The notes beneath the pieces are model-generated. The model worked only from the letters and a program-made list of their open reading frames with translations, was not told where the DNA came from and did not search any database. DNA of 25,896 bases from JAFDVN01 sp964472275. Lineage in GTDB: Bacteria; Acidobacteriota; Holophagae; Holophagales; Holophagaceae. The first letter of the stretch is position 1. Each line of letters starts with the position of its first letter. Below, piece by piece: positions 14,848 through 23,760 of the stretch. A program made the translations under genes and the position numbers. The stretch spans positions 1-25,896 of the forward strand of contig CAYYJN010000027.1 of the NCBI GenBank assembly GCA_964472275.1. Reading direction: 5' to 3'.

Positions 14848-16317
14848 TTAGTGAAGCTTGAAATTCAGGTGGTAAAGGAATTTCTCGGGTCGCGGAACGC
14901 CCGCGACCTCTGCGGGTTCGAAGATGGTCTTGCTGGCCCACCGCATGGCCTCGGGGGCGAAGAAGGCCAGCGCATAGCCCGGTTTGGGCCGGATGGATCG
15001 GACTTTTCCGGTCGTATCCACGACGAGTTCGAGATCAATGGAGTTCATCAGGCGCCTGCGCTTCGCCTCGCGCGGATAGATCGGGACGAAGGCCTGCTTC
15101 TTGATCTTGCCCTCATTCCATGCGAGGGAAACCAGGGTTTCGCGGGTGACGCCCCACTCCTGGAGGCAGCTCTCCGGGTTCTTCCAGAACTCGTCCGCGG
15201 TCACGCCTTCGCAGAACATGTCCTGGACGCGTCGCGGCACGCCCCAATAGGCCGTGATGCCTTGGAGATCCTGCGCCTGATCGCGGAATGCGTCCTTCCA
15301 ATCATCCCCTTGGGCCGCCCTGGTGAACGCATCCCAATCCGCGGGTTGACCATAGATCATCAGCCAGTCGAGGCTGATCCAAAGCGTCGCGGAATTCCAG
15401 GCACCCCCTTTTGAGCCGGAAGCCGTGGCGACCTGGGTGAGGAGCCAGGAACGATCCTCGGCTTCGAGGTGCGGAGACATCAGCGCGTAAAGGGAGGCGT
15501 TCACCGAGAGGTGGGCGGGATCGCTTAGCGCCTTCCGAAATTCGGGCCAAAAGGGTGCGATCTCCGCGATCTCAGCAATTCCCCCGAAGGTGTCGAAGGA
15601 GGTCGCGCGCGGTTTCCCCCATTTAAGCTGCGCGAACATGTCGTCGTAGGCTCGGCTCGCGACAAGGGGGAACGGTTTGATTTCGCCAGCCTTCAGCGGG
15701 GCCCAGGCCTCCACGAGCCGAGTGGCGGACCAGGCTTGCACATCCTTGTTCGTGGATGATTTCAGGATTTCCATGAGCCAGCTGCGATAGGGCTCTGTCG
15801 CCGCCGCGTGGAAAGCAGTCTGCACCCGCGCTTTCTGGAACGCGATCAGGGTTTCCGGCTTACCAAGTTCGGGATGGAGGGCGCACAGCTTGGCAGCGCT
15901 GTCTGCGATTTCCTGGGATGACGGAGCATCCAGCAGCAGGTAGGCCTGGGCTGGGTTCTCCGCATCCGGGCCGAAACGACTGTGGAGCAGAACGGGCTTC
16001 CTGCCATCCATTTTCAATTCAAGCAAGGCGGGGGTCGAGCGGATCTGGAAGCGGTCGAGCAGCGCCTTCCCATCCGGGTCCCCCGGTGGGGCGATCCAGA
16101 TGTCGTGACTGCCTCGCGCCCGTGCGCCATTGAGGCTCGTGGTCCAATCGTGTGCCGCTTGAGCCTGGCCCGGCGTGGCCGCGAGGTAGACATACAGCAG
16201 GACGGTGGTCTTGCCGGCGTCCTTGTTGGCCGCATGCTCAGCCTCGGTCAAGCTGCCGTGAACATGGGACGGAAGCGGAGCTGGCGCGATGACGGCGGGG
16301 GGCGATTGAAGCGGCAT
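14848..16317 (-). CDS. Thioredoxin-like / TonB-C-like hypothetical protein
   Basis: 489 residues, function unknown. The N-terminal part (about 35-115) resembles a thioredoxin fold: a beta strand KTTVLLYVYLAA, and the cis-proline-type motif STPALLEL, but there is no CxxC, so redox activity is unlikely. The middle is helical and Trp-rich. The last 80 residues (YPREAKRRRLMNSIDLELVVDTTGKVRSI and on to FEPAEVAGVPRP) look like a TonB C-terminal domain, which in energy transducers touches outer-membrane receptors; here there is no membrane anchor or signal peptide. No earlier ATG, GTG or TTG exists before an in-frame stop, so this start stands, although its ribosome site is weak. Sampled lines give about 57-65 percent GC, below the neighbours. 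It lies 85 bases after the kinase gene on the same strand. Confidence 0.7.
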   Translation of the reverse strand: MPLQSPPAVIAPAPLPSHVHGSLTEAEHAANKDAGKTTVLLYVYLAATPGQAQAAHDWTTSLNGARARGSHDIWIAPPGDPDGKALLDRFQIRSTPALLELKMDGRKPVLLHSRFGPDAENPAQAYLLLDAPSSQEIADSAAKLCALHPELGKPETLIAFQKARVQTAFHAAATEPYRSWLMEILKSSTNKDVQAWSATRLVEAWAPLKAGEIKPFPLVASRAYDDMFAQLKWGKPRATSFDTFGGIAEIAEIAPFWPEFRKALSDPAHLSVNASLYALMSPHLEAEDRSWLLTQVATASGSKGGAWNSATLWISLDWLMIYGQPADWDAFTRAAQGDDWKDAFRDQAQDLQGITAYWGVPRRVQDMFCEGVTADEFWKNPESCLQEWGVTRETLVSLAWNEGKIKKQAFVPIYPREAKRRRLMNSIDLELVVDTTGKVRSIRPKPGYALAFFAPEAMRWASKTIFEPAEVAGVPRPEKFLYHLNFKLH

Positions 16318-16402
16318 GAGGATCTCGGTTGGTTGGGAGTCGTTATGGTACGGCGTGAGGACTGAGAATTGAGAAGCCTACGGCGAAGTCATGAGGGGAA
16401 GA

Positions 16403-17950
16403 TCAGCCCAAGGCTTCAAGCCGTTCGAGGATCTCTTCGCCGCCGGGCCGGGCTTCAGGGGCTTTGGCGCAGAGGGCTTCAATCAGGGCGACCAGTGGTT
16501 CGGGTGCGTCGGGACGCGCCTCGCGGAGATTGGGGAGAGGCTGGGTGCGATGCCGTTCCAGGATCTCGAAGGGGGTCTCGCCTTTGAAGGGCGGCGCGCC
16601 CGCGAGCATCTCGAAGAGGATGATCCCGAAGGCGTACCAGTCCGAGGCGGGGCCGATGGCGGTCTTCAACTGCGCTTCGGGCGCGGCGTATTTGGGCGTG
16701 CCGAGGAAGGCGTAGGTGGTGGTGAGGGTTTCGGCGTCCATCACGCGGGCGATGCCGAAGTCCATGATCTTCGCGTGAGCTTCCGTCGCGTCGGTCGCGA
16801 GCATGATGTTGGCCGGTTTCAAATCGCGGTGCACGACACCCTCGCCGTGGGCGTAGGAGATGCCCGCCGCGAGTTCGCGGGCGATGGAGATCACCTCGGC
16901 GAGGGGCATCGGCTTGCCAGCCTTCAGCCGCTGGGCGAGGCTTTCGCCTTCCACGAAATCCATGGCGATCCACGGCTGGCCTTCGGGCGGACCTGGATCC
17001 ACGAGCGCGACGATGTTGGGGTGGCTCAGGCGCGCCCCCAGCGCGGCTTCCTGCCGGAAGCGCCCGAGAAACTCGGGGTCGTCGAAGCGGTAGGGATGCA
17101 GCCGCTTCAGCGCGACGCGCCGATCGTTGCCTTCATGCCGCGCCAAGTAAGTGCTCGCGAAGCCGCCACGGCCAAGCAGGCGCTCGATGTGATAGGGGCC
17201 GATCCGTTCCGGTTCCTGGAAGTCCGAGGGCGGCGTGGCCGGGCGGCGGCGTCTCCAGAACAGCGCGACGGCGGGCAGGAGCAGGAGAAGCCACGGCCAT
17301 CGAGTCGTGGTGGAAGACTCGGCGGCGCGTGTGGGAGAAGTCGCGGAAGCGGGCGGCGCGGCGGGCGCGGGAGCCGGCGGCGCAGAGGCGCGAGAAGCCC
17401 CCTCGGGCTTGGACTCGTCGGGCGCTACGGCCCTAGGCGTTGGCTTGGGCGCGGAGGGCGGAAGGGCGGGCGCGGGCTCGATCGCCGGAAGCCGGAGGAC
17501 CGCGGCGGGCTCCTGCGGCGAAACGGACACGGTGGGCGCGGGAGGTGGTGGCGACACGGACGGTGGCGTGGTGGACGGAATGGTTTTCGCGTCCCGGGAA
17601 GCGGAGAGGAGGTCCAGGCGATGGGCCAGAGCCTCGCGCTCCTTGGTGGGCTCCTGCGCGGCCTGGGCCTTGGCGAGGCTCGCTTGAGCGGCCTTCAGAT
17701 CCCCCAGTTCGAGATGGCAACGGGCGATGCGAGTGTAGGGGTAGTAGGCGCGGAGCAGGTTGTTGCCATAGGTGAAGACCTGGGCCGCGGGCGCGGGGCG
17801 GAGCGCGGCCGCGCGCTGGTAGGCCGCGAGCGCGCCATGCCAATCGCTCTTCGCTTCCATCTCCTTGCCGTCCGCATAGGCCTCGTAGAAGGTCGGCTGG
17901 GACTGGGCGCAGAGCTGGAGCGCCACGGCGAACAGGGCGAGGCGGCGCAT
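16403..17950 (-). CDS. Receptor-type Ser/Thr protein kinase with extracytoplasmic TPR-like sensor
   Basis: 515 residues. Order: signal peptide or first membrane segment (1-17, no lipobox), a TPR-like helical domain (about 20-118), a long Pro/Ala-rich linker (120-215), a transmembrane helix WPWLLLLLPAVALFW (218-232) followed by RRRR, then a Hanks-type kinase domain (about 250-515). Kinase motifs are complete: glycine loop GRGGFAS (260-266), K282 in VALKRLHP, E301, HRDLKPAN (374-381), DFG (397-399), APE (423-425). It is therefore an active RD kinase whose C-terminal kinase faces the cytoplasm while the N-terminus is outside, the reverse of PASTA kinases. ATG at 17950 shares one base with the upstream stop (TGATG) and has GGGGGA upstream; a TTG one codon earlier is less likely. 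Coupled to the FadL-like gene. Confidence 0.92.
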   Translation of the reverse strand: MRRLALFAVALQLCAQSQPTFYEAYADGKEMEAKSDWHGALAAYQRAAALRPAPAAQVFTYGNNLLRAYYPYTRIARCHLELGDLKAAQASLAKAQAAQEPTKEREALAHRLDLLSASRDAKTIPSTTPPSVSPPPPAPTVSVSPQEPAAVLRLPAIEPAPALPPSAPKPTPRAVAPDESKPEGASRASAPPAPAPAAPPASATSPTRAAESSTTTRWPWLLLLLPAVALFWRRRRPATPPSDFQEPERIGPYHIERLLGRGGFASTYLARHEGNDRRVALKRLHPYRFDDPEFLGRFRQEAALGARLSHPNIVALVDPGPPEGQPWIAMDFVEGESLAQRLKAGKPMPLAEVISIARELAAGISYAHGEGVVHRDLKPANIMLATDATEAHAKIMDFGIARVMDAETLTTTYAFLGTPKYAAPEAQLKTAIGPASDWYAFGIILFEMLAGAPPFKGETPFEILERHRTQPLPNLREARPDAPEPLVALIEALCAKAPEARPGGEEILERLEALG

Positions 17951-19365
17951 CAATCCCCCACGAAGAGATGGTGGAGGAGTTTCTGGACGGGCTCGCGGTC
18001 GAACTGGATGATGCAGTCGAAGACGAGCCGCTGCTCCCGCACCCGCTCGGTGCCGATGGAGGTCGGCGGCGTGCGGGAGAGAAGCTGGTCCACATCAAGG
18101 AATTGGGAAGCGGTGCGCTTCGCCCAGGCGTAACGGTAGGCCGTGTCGAAGGAGTAGCGGCCCACCTTGATCCCCACGCCCACGGAGGCGCCGTACATCA
18201 CGCGCTGCTCACCCGTGGTGGCGTCCACGACGGGCTGGGGCTCGCGGCTCAGACCTCCCCGCAACGAGATCACATGCCCGCCGCGGGTGACGGTGAGGTG
18301 CTCGAACCCCATGTGGAAATCCGTGGCGTCGGGGGTGCGGAACCCCTTGTCGAGGTCGAAGAAGTTCAGGCCATCGAGGCTGCGCTGATTGGTCGTGTAG
18401 CGGGCATCGGACCAGGCGGTGTGGACGAGGTCGGCGGTCACGAGCCAGCGATCCGCCGGGCGGTAGGCGAAGCCGATGCCCGTGGTGGAGGGCCAGCGCA
18501 GGCCCACGGAAAGATCCGGGCTGACGCGGCTGATGGGCGGCCCGCCCGCGCTCGCCTGGAAGGTGGTGCCAAAAGTGTAGGTGCCCTGGAACGCCGTGCG
18601 CCGCACGAGGCCGAGGCTCCAGGTGGGCCAGCGCCAGATGAGTCCGAGATTGAAATTTGTGCCCACAAGATGGTTGGACTGGCTGAAATCCACGAAGGCG
18701 GTCCGGCCGCCATAGGTCTTGGAACTGTCGGAATTCAGATCCCAGACGCCGCGCCAGGAATTCACGGACACGCCGACCAGGATGCGCTGGGAGGCCTCGT
18801 AGGCCATGGCGAAGGAGTAGAGGTCAATCTGCCCGGTTTGCTGGATGGATTGCCGAAGGAAGCCGCTCGTCCCGCCGGGGGTCGTGGGCGTCTCGACGAG
18901 GTCCCGCGAGTTGTCTTCCGCCAGCGCCAGGAAACGCTGCGCCGAGAGCTGGAGCGCAAGGGTGTGCCCTCCGATCCGGAGCGGCAAGGTGCCGGAGAGG
19001 AGCAGGGGGTCGAAGCGGGATTCCGAGTTCAGGGAATCGGTGACGAGGTTCGTGTGGTTCCGCGCGGCGGTGGACACATCCGTGTAGGACACCTCGCGCA
19101 TCAGCCCCCGGCCCACGAAGCTCACTTCCGGGTTCAGGAGCTGGGCCAGACCCGCCGGGTTGAAGGAGACCGCGGTGGCGTCGTCGGCGACGGCGATGAA
19201 GGCGCCGCCCATGCCCGTGGCCCGGGAACCCGCGCCCGAGACGGAGAACGCGGTCCGGGACTGTTCCGCGATGATCGTGCCGATGGGCGACTGCGCCCGC
19301 AGACCGAGGCAGGCCATCCATGGGAGGAAGGCGAGCGCGGCGGGCGTTCGGAAGGCTCTCGGCAT
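17950..19365 (-). CDS. FadL/PorV-like outer-membrane beta-barrel protein
   Basis: 471 residues with a signal peptide (to about LGLRAQ) and the FadL/OmpP1 family opening: a mature N-terminus with SVSGAGSRATGMGGAFIAVADD, then ATAVSFNPAGLA. Family members are 14-stranded barrels that pass hydrophobic compounds, or, as PorV types, assist secretion and surface attachment. The body alternates strands such as GIGFAYRPADRWLVTADLVH and HVISLRGGLSREPQ. It does not end in the usual aromatic residue: the last residues are HHLFVGD. It is the first gene of a two-gene unit with the receptor kinase (TGATG overlap), suggesting that the pair senses or controls something at the envelope. Start ATG at 19365 has a weak ribosome site. 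Which cargo it carries is unknown. Confidence 0.85.
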   Translation of the reverse strand: MPRAFRTPAALAFLPWMACLGLRAQSPIGTIIAEQSRTAFSVSGAGSRATGMGGAFIAVADDATAVSFNPAGLAQLLNPEVSFVGRGLMREVSYTDVSTAARNHTNLVTDSLNSESRFDPLLLSGTLPLRIGGHTLALQLSAQRFLALAEDNSRDLVETPTTPGGTSGFLRQSIQQTGQIDLYSFAMAYEASQRILVGVSVNSWRGVWDLNSDSSKTYGGRTAFVDFSQSNHLVGTNFNLGLIWRWPTWSLGLVRRTAFQGTYTFGTTFQASAGGPPISRVSPDLSVGLRWPSTTGIGFAYRPADRWLVTADLVHTAWSDARYTTNQRSLDGLNFFDLDKGFRTPDATDFHMGFEHLTVTRGGHVISLRGGLSREPQPVVDATTGEQRVMYGASVGVGIKVGRYSFDTAYRYAWAKRTASQFLDVDQLLSRTPPTSIGTERVREQRLVFDCIIQFDREPVQKLLHHLFVGD

Positions 19366-19434
19366 GGAATCCAGTCAAGAAATATCATGCCCGAGCCCGC
19401 GCGAAGGTTCAGCGCCAGGTTGCTTTCGGCGTTG

Positions 19435-20370
19435 TCACTCCCTTGGGAAAGGGGTCAGGACCGTTCGGATTTGGCGGGACATCTCATCCAGCATGGCGTA
19501 GCGCTTCACATACATGGATTTCTTGTTGGGCTTCACCTCATCCAGCCCGCGCCGCCTGGGCTTGGAAGGCACGAGGAACCAGCCATCGTCTTGGGCCTCG
19601 CCGCCCGCTTCGATCCACAGCTCGTCGTAATCGAATTGGATGTCGCGTTTCGTGCGGATGAGCTTGTGCTGACCCGCCCGGAAGACATGGATGCCGTTGC
19701 CGACGCCATGAAGCGCTTTCACCCGCAGGGAACGGGCGATCTCCTGGGCCAGGAAGACCATGAACTGCTTGGGCCGGAGCCCGTGCATCGCCTTGGTCGC
19801 GGTCTTGATGGCGTCCTCGCCGCCGCCCTTGCGGCCCTGCACCGCGCCCACGAAGCAGGCCCACCCTTCGTCGGAGCGCTCGAAGGCCAGCGCGAAGGAG
19901 CTGATGGGGTGGTCAATGCCCTCCAAGGAGAAGAAGACGGAAACCTCGCCCTCCTTGCGGAACTGCGGGTCGGGGCGGAACCGCACATCCACCGTCATCC
20001 CTTTATCGAGCGGGAGCTGGACCAGCGCAGCCCCTTCCGGCGTCGTCATCGCCCGGTGAAGCGGGCCGCCTTGGGCATGGATGAAGGCGTAGGTGTCACG
20101 GATGACCTTCGCGCGGCGCGCCCAATGCCAGCGGATGGACATGTAGGCGCCGAGGGGCCGGAAAGCCAGGCGGGGGTCCGCTTCCACATAAGGGCGCATC
20201 TCCGGCTGGTCCAGCCACTCGAACCACTCCGCCGCGTCCGCTTGGCGGATGGCGGCGGCGAGCGCCCATCGGAGCTGTCGCTTGAAGCGATGGAAGGGGC
20301 TGTGGTCAGGCTGGGAAAGGCTGGCGCTCCGAATCCAGGCGCGCCGCGAGGCCTTCCAGACCCGCCTCAC
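19435..20370 (-). CDS. DUF535 (VirK/YbjX family) protein
   Basis: 311 residues. The region GAVQGRKGGGEDAIKTAT followed by KAMHGLRPKQFMVFLAQEI and NGIHVFR matches the conserved core of the VirK/YbjX (DUF535) family, whose members are linked in enterobacteria to virulence-factor export and antimicrobial-peptide resistance but have no established biochemical activity. Start is taken as GTG at 20370, which forms a GTGA overlap with the gdhA stop, the same junction type used twice elsewhere in this window; upstream in-frame codons exist inside gdhA and are rejected. The C-terminus (DEMSRQIRTVLTPFPRE) is basic and helical. Position behind gdhA suggests co-transcription with it; a functional link is not apparent. 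Confidence 0.82.
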   Translation of the reverse strand: MRRVWKASRRAWIRSASLSQPDHSPFHRFKRQLRWALAAAIRQADAAEWFEWLDQPEMRPYVEADPRLAFRPLGAYMSIRWHWARRAKVIRDTYAFIHAQGGPLHRAMTTPEGAALVQLPLDKGMTVDVRFRPDPQFRKEGEVSVFFSLEGIDHPISSFALAFERSDEGWACFVGAVQGRKGGGEDAIKTATKAMHGLRPKQFMVFLAQEIARSLRVKALHGVGNGIHVFRAGQHKLIRTKRDIQFDYDELWIEAGGEAQDDGWFLVPSKPRRRGLDEVKPNKKSMYVKRYAMLDEMSRQIRTVLTPFPRE

Positions 20371-21617
20371 GCGTAGAAGCCCCTGTAGTGCATGGCCTGG
20401 GAAACCTTGTCCAGCGCCAGGATGTAGGCGCCGATGCGGGGGTTGGTCTTGTACTTGTCGGTGGCGGCGAAGACGGCGCCGAAGGCGTGGGTCATGTATT
20501 CCACGAGGCGCTCGTTCACTTCGCGCTCGCGCCAGTAGAAGCCCTGGCGGTTCTGCACCCACTCGAAGTAGCTCACCGTCACGCCGCCGGCGTTGGCGAG
20601 GATGTCGGGCACCACGAGCACGCCGTTGTCGAGGAGGATCGGGTCCGCGTCCGGGGTGGTGGGGCCGTTGGCGCCCTCCACGATGACCTTGGCGCGGATC
20701 TTCGGGGCGTTCTCTTCGGTGATCTGGTTCTCCAGCGCGGCGGGCACGAGGATGTCCACGGGCATGAGCAGCAGTTCGGCCAGATCCATGGCTTCGCCGC
20801 CCTTGAAGCCGACGACGCTCTTGGTCTCGGCCACATGCTTCATCAGCGCGTGGATGTCGAGGCCGCGGTCGTTCTTGATGGCGCCATGCACATCCGAGAC
20901 GGCGACGACGCGGGCGCCGGCCTCATGGAGCAGGCGCGCGGATTGCGAACCCACATTGCCGAAGCCCTGCACGGCGACGGTGGCGCCCGCGAGGGGCTTG
21001 CCGAGGCGCTGCATGGCTTCGCGGGCGACGATGAGCACGCCGCGGCCCGTGGCCTCGTTGCGGCCCAGGCTGCCGCCGATGCCGAGGGGCTTGCCCGTCA
21101 CCACCGCGTTTTGGGTGTGGCGCACATGCATGGAGTAGGTGTCCAGCACCCAGGCCATGGTCTGCGCGTTGGTGCCGGCGTCCGGCGCGGGCACATCGCG
21201 GTCGGGGCCGATGATGTCCATGATCTCGGCGATGTAGCGGCGCGTGAGGCGCTCCAGCTCGCCCGCGCTCATCTTGGAGGGGTCGCAGATGATGCCGCCC
21301 TTGCCGCCGCCGAAGGGCACATCCACCACGGCGCACTTCCAGGTCATCCAGGCGGAGAGCGCCTTCACTTCGTCGAAGGTGACGCCGGGGTGGTAGCGGA
21401 TGCCGCCCTTCGCGGGGCCGCGGGCGACATTGTGCTGCACGCGGTAGCCGGTGAAGACTTCCCAGCGGCCGTCGTCCATCATCACGGGCAGGCTCACGAC
21501 CATGGCGCGGCTGGGGGCCATGAACACCTTGAACAGCGCGTCCTCCAGCCCGTAGAGCTGGGCGGCGACGCGCAGGCGCGCCTGCATGGCTTCGAAGGGA
21601 TTGTGGGAATCGGGCAT
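20367..21617 (-). CDS. gdhA: Glu/Leu/Phe/Val-type glutamate dehydrogenase
   Basis: 416-residue enzyme that interconverts glutamate with 2-oxoglutarate and ammonia, of the hexameric class. Visible: ARGPAKGGIRYHP (K70), MTWKCAVVDVPFGGGKGG with substrate lysines K94 and K106, catalytic D146 in PAPDAGT, EATGRGV, and the Rossmann motif VQGFGNVG. The fingerprint GFGNVG with a later SDVHG is compatible with NAD use, but cofactor preference is not proven. Length matches the family. The start ATG at 21617 has a strong GAGGAG seven bases upstream. It follows rsfS by 33 bases on the same strand and overlaps the DUF535 gene. Being next to arginine and NAD genes may be chance, although glutamate is the arginine precursor. 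Confidence 0.95.
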   Translation of the reverse strand: MPDSHNPFEAMQARLRVAAQLYGLEDALFKVFMAPSRAMVVSLPVMMDDGRWEVFTGYRVQHNVARGPAKGGIRYHPGVTFDEVKALSAWMTWKCAVVDVPFGGGKGGIICDPSKMSAGELERLTRRYIAEIMDIIGPDRDVPAPDAGTNAQTMAWVLDTYSMHVRHTQNAVVTGKPLGIGGSLGRNEATGRGVLIVAREAMQRLGKPLAGATVAVQGFGNVGSQSARLLHEAGARVVAVSDVHGAIKNDRGLDIHALMKHVAETKSVVGFKGGEAMDLAELLLMPVDILVPAALENQITEENAPKIRAKVIVEGANGPTTPDADPILLDNGVLVVPDILANAGGVTVSYFEWVQNRQGFYWREREVNERLVEYMTHAFGAVFAATDKYKTNPRIGAYILALDKVSQAMHYRGFYA

Positions 21618-21650
21618 CGTGCGCTCCTCGTCGGAGAAGGTGATTCGGGT

Positions 21651-22016
21651 TCAGGCCTGGGCCGGGTGGATCTCAGGCGGAAGCTCCAGCTCGCGGCCTT
21701 CCTTCCAGAGGGCTTCGAGGTTGTAGTGGTGGCGCGTCTCCTCGTCCATCACATGGACGACGAGATCGCCGTAGTCGAGGAGGATCCAGGCGCCGTTCTG
21801 GCCGCCCTCCATGGAGATGGGCTTTTCGCCGGTGAGCTTGAGCTGCTCTTCCACCGCGTCGGCGATGGCGCGGTTCTGCCGGTCGCTCGTTCCGCTCATG
21901 AAGGCGAAGGTGTCGGTGAAGCTGGCGACCTCCTTCACATCGAGGAGGCGGATGTGGAGGGCCTTCTTGGATCGGGCGGCCTCGACCACGGTCGAGAGCC
22001 GGGCATTCAGCGTCAT
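21651..22016 (-). CDS. rsfS: Ribosomal silencing factor RsfS
   Basis: 121 residues, standard for the family. Conserved: TDTFAFMSGTSDRQNRAIADAV, then MEGGQNGAWILLDYGDLVVH, then VMDEETRHHYNLEALW. RsfS binds uL14 on the large subunit and blocks subunit joining in starvation. Start ATG at 22016 has GGAG six bases upstream. It follows nadD by 40 bases, the common nadD-rsfS order; the frequent downstream partner rlmH is absent and gdhA follows instead. Confidence 0.97.
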   Translation of the reverse strand: MTLNARLSTVVEAARSKKALHIRLLDVKEVASFTDTFAFMSGTSDRQNRAIADAVEEQLKLTGEKPISMEGGQNGAWILLDYGDLVVHVMDEETRHHYNLEALWKEGRELELPPEIHPAQA

Positions 22017-22056
22017 TAAAGCTCCGGGCGGGTTGGAGTGTAGCGAAAGCGGGGGG

Positions 22057-22568
22057 TCATTGGTAAAGGTTTCCGGCCTTGATGACGCGCGTCACGGACG
22101 CGGGCAGGCCCGCCGTGGCGCGGCCGTGACGGAGATCGTCCCGAAGGCCGGTGGAGGAGAGATCGGAATCCGTGGAGGGCAGGCGCACCAGCTCGCCCGG
22201 TCTTCCACTCCAAGTCTGGACGACTTGGAGTGGAAGACCGTCGGGAAGGCTCGCGTCCTGGCCCGGGCGCTCCGCCACGGCGAGGGAGGCGAGCCGGAAC
22301 ACCACTTCGGCGCGGCGCCACTTGGGCAGGCCGGGAAGCTGGTCGCTGCCGAGGACGAGGACCCAGGCAGCGTCGGGCTCGCGCGCGGACAGGGCCTCCA
22401 GTGTGTCCGCCGTGTAGCTCGTGCCGCCGCGTTCCAGCTCGATGGGCTCGATGCACGCGCGGGGATCGAAGCCTTGAATGGCCGCTTCCAGCAACGCGAG
22501 GCGCTGCGCGTCCGTCACATCGCCTTCGTTGGGTTTGTGGGGCGAGCGCGCGGTGGGCATGAAGCGCA
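22057..22568 (-). CDS. nadD: Nicotinate-nucleotide adenylyltransferase (5' end in assembly gap)
   Basis: Converts nicotinate mononucleotide to nicotinate adenine dinucleotide in NAD synthesis. The visible 170 residues start in mid-protein at RFMPTARSPHK, which corresponds to the family motif FxPxxxxPHK; the N-terminal GSFDPIHxGH nucleotide-binding motif must lie in the N run. Other motifs are TSYTADTLEAL, LGSDQLPGLPKWRRAEVVF and the C-terminal LSSTGLRDDLRHG. The ATG at 22560 is internal, not the start. Roughly 30-40 codons are missing, so a real gap near 100-130 bases would suit both this gene and the end of obgE. A perfect 19-bp hairpin lies inside the coding region (22198-22240) without breaking the frame. 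Downstream is rsfS. Confidence 0.93.
22198..22240. repeat. Perfect 19-bp inverted repeat inside nadD
   Basis: 22198-22216 and 22222-22240 are exact reverse complements, separated by the 5-base loop TGGAC; the left arm begins CGGTCTTCCACTCCAAG. On the coding strand it encodes GLPLQVVQTWSGRP, a variable stretch of NadD, and keeps the frame. No T-tract follows, so it is not a standard terminator. See findings. Confidence 0.9.
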
Positions 22569-22668
22569 NNNNNNNNNNNNNNNNNNNNNNNNNNNNNNNN
22601 NNNNNNNNNNNNNNNNNNNNNNNNNNNNNNNNNNNNNNNNNNNNNNNNNNNNNNNNNNNNNNNNNNNN
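22569..22668. other. Assembly gap of 100 N
   Basis: Exactly 100 undetermined bases, the usual placeholder for a gap of unknown size. It hides the end of obgE and the beginning of nadD. Any further gene here (proB or proA sit between these two in some genomes) would be invisible. Confidence 0.97.
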
Positions 22669-23678
<1,010 letters not shown>

Positions 23679-23759
23679 GGCGTCCGGCTTCAGGCTTCAG
23701 GCGTCGGGACGCAACGCGGACCCTTGAGGCCCGACGCCTGACGCCCGATGCCCGACGCC
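23679..23759. repeat. Heptamer-built inverted-repeat element 2
   Basis: Directly adjacent to the obgE ATG. Seven-base units: GGCGTCC, GGCTTCA, GGCTTCA, GGCGTCG in the left arm, and GGCCCGA, CGCCTGA, CGCCCGA, TGCCCGA, CGCC in the right. Arms 23679-23708 and 23730-23759 pair at 26 of 30 positions with a 21-base loop. It occupies the entire space between the rpmA terminator and the obgE start codon. Confidence 0.85.
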
Positions 23760-23760
23760 A

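Noticed and set aside
14824..14875. Bidirectional terminator between the VOC gene and the convergent gene
   Set aside because: Only a 4-5 bp stem (AGCTT/AAGCT or CTTC/GAAG) without T-tract is present; too weak to call.
19366..19434. Sigma-54-like promoter (TGGCGC...TCGC) before the FadL-like gene
   Set aside because: The GG and GC dinucleotides are not 10 bases apart, so the strict sigma-54 spacing is not met.
17968..20376. 802-codon plus-strand open frame opposite the FadL-like, DUF535 and gdhA region
   Set aside because: It runs antisense across three recognisable genes and intergenic DNA, its product is a low-complexity His/Gly/Arg/Glu mixture, and it shows no domain. Long antisense frames are expected in DNA this GC-rich.
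22057..22560. ATG at 22560 as nadD start
   Set aside because: It falls within the conserved FxPxxxxPHK motif, so the true start is upstream in the N gap.
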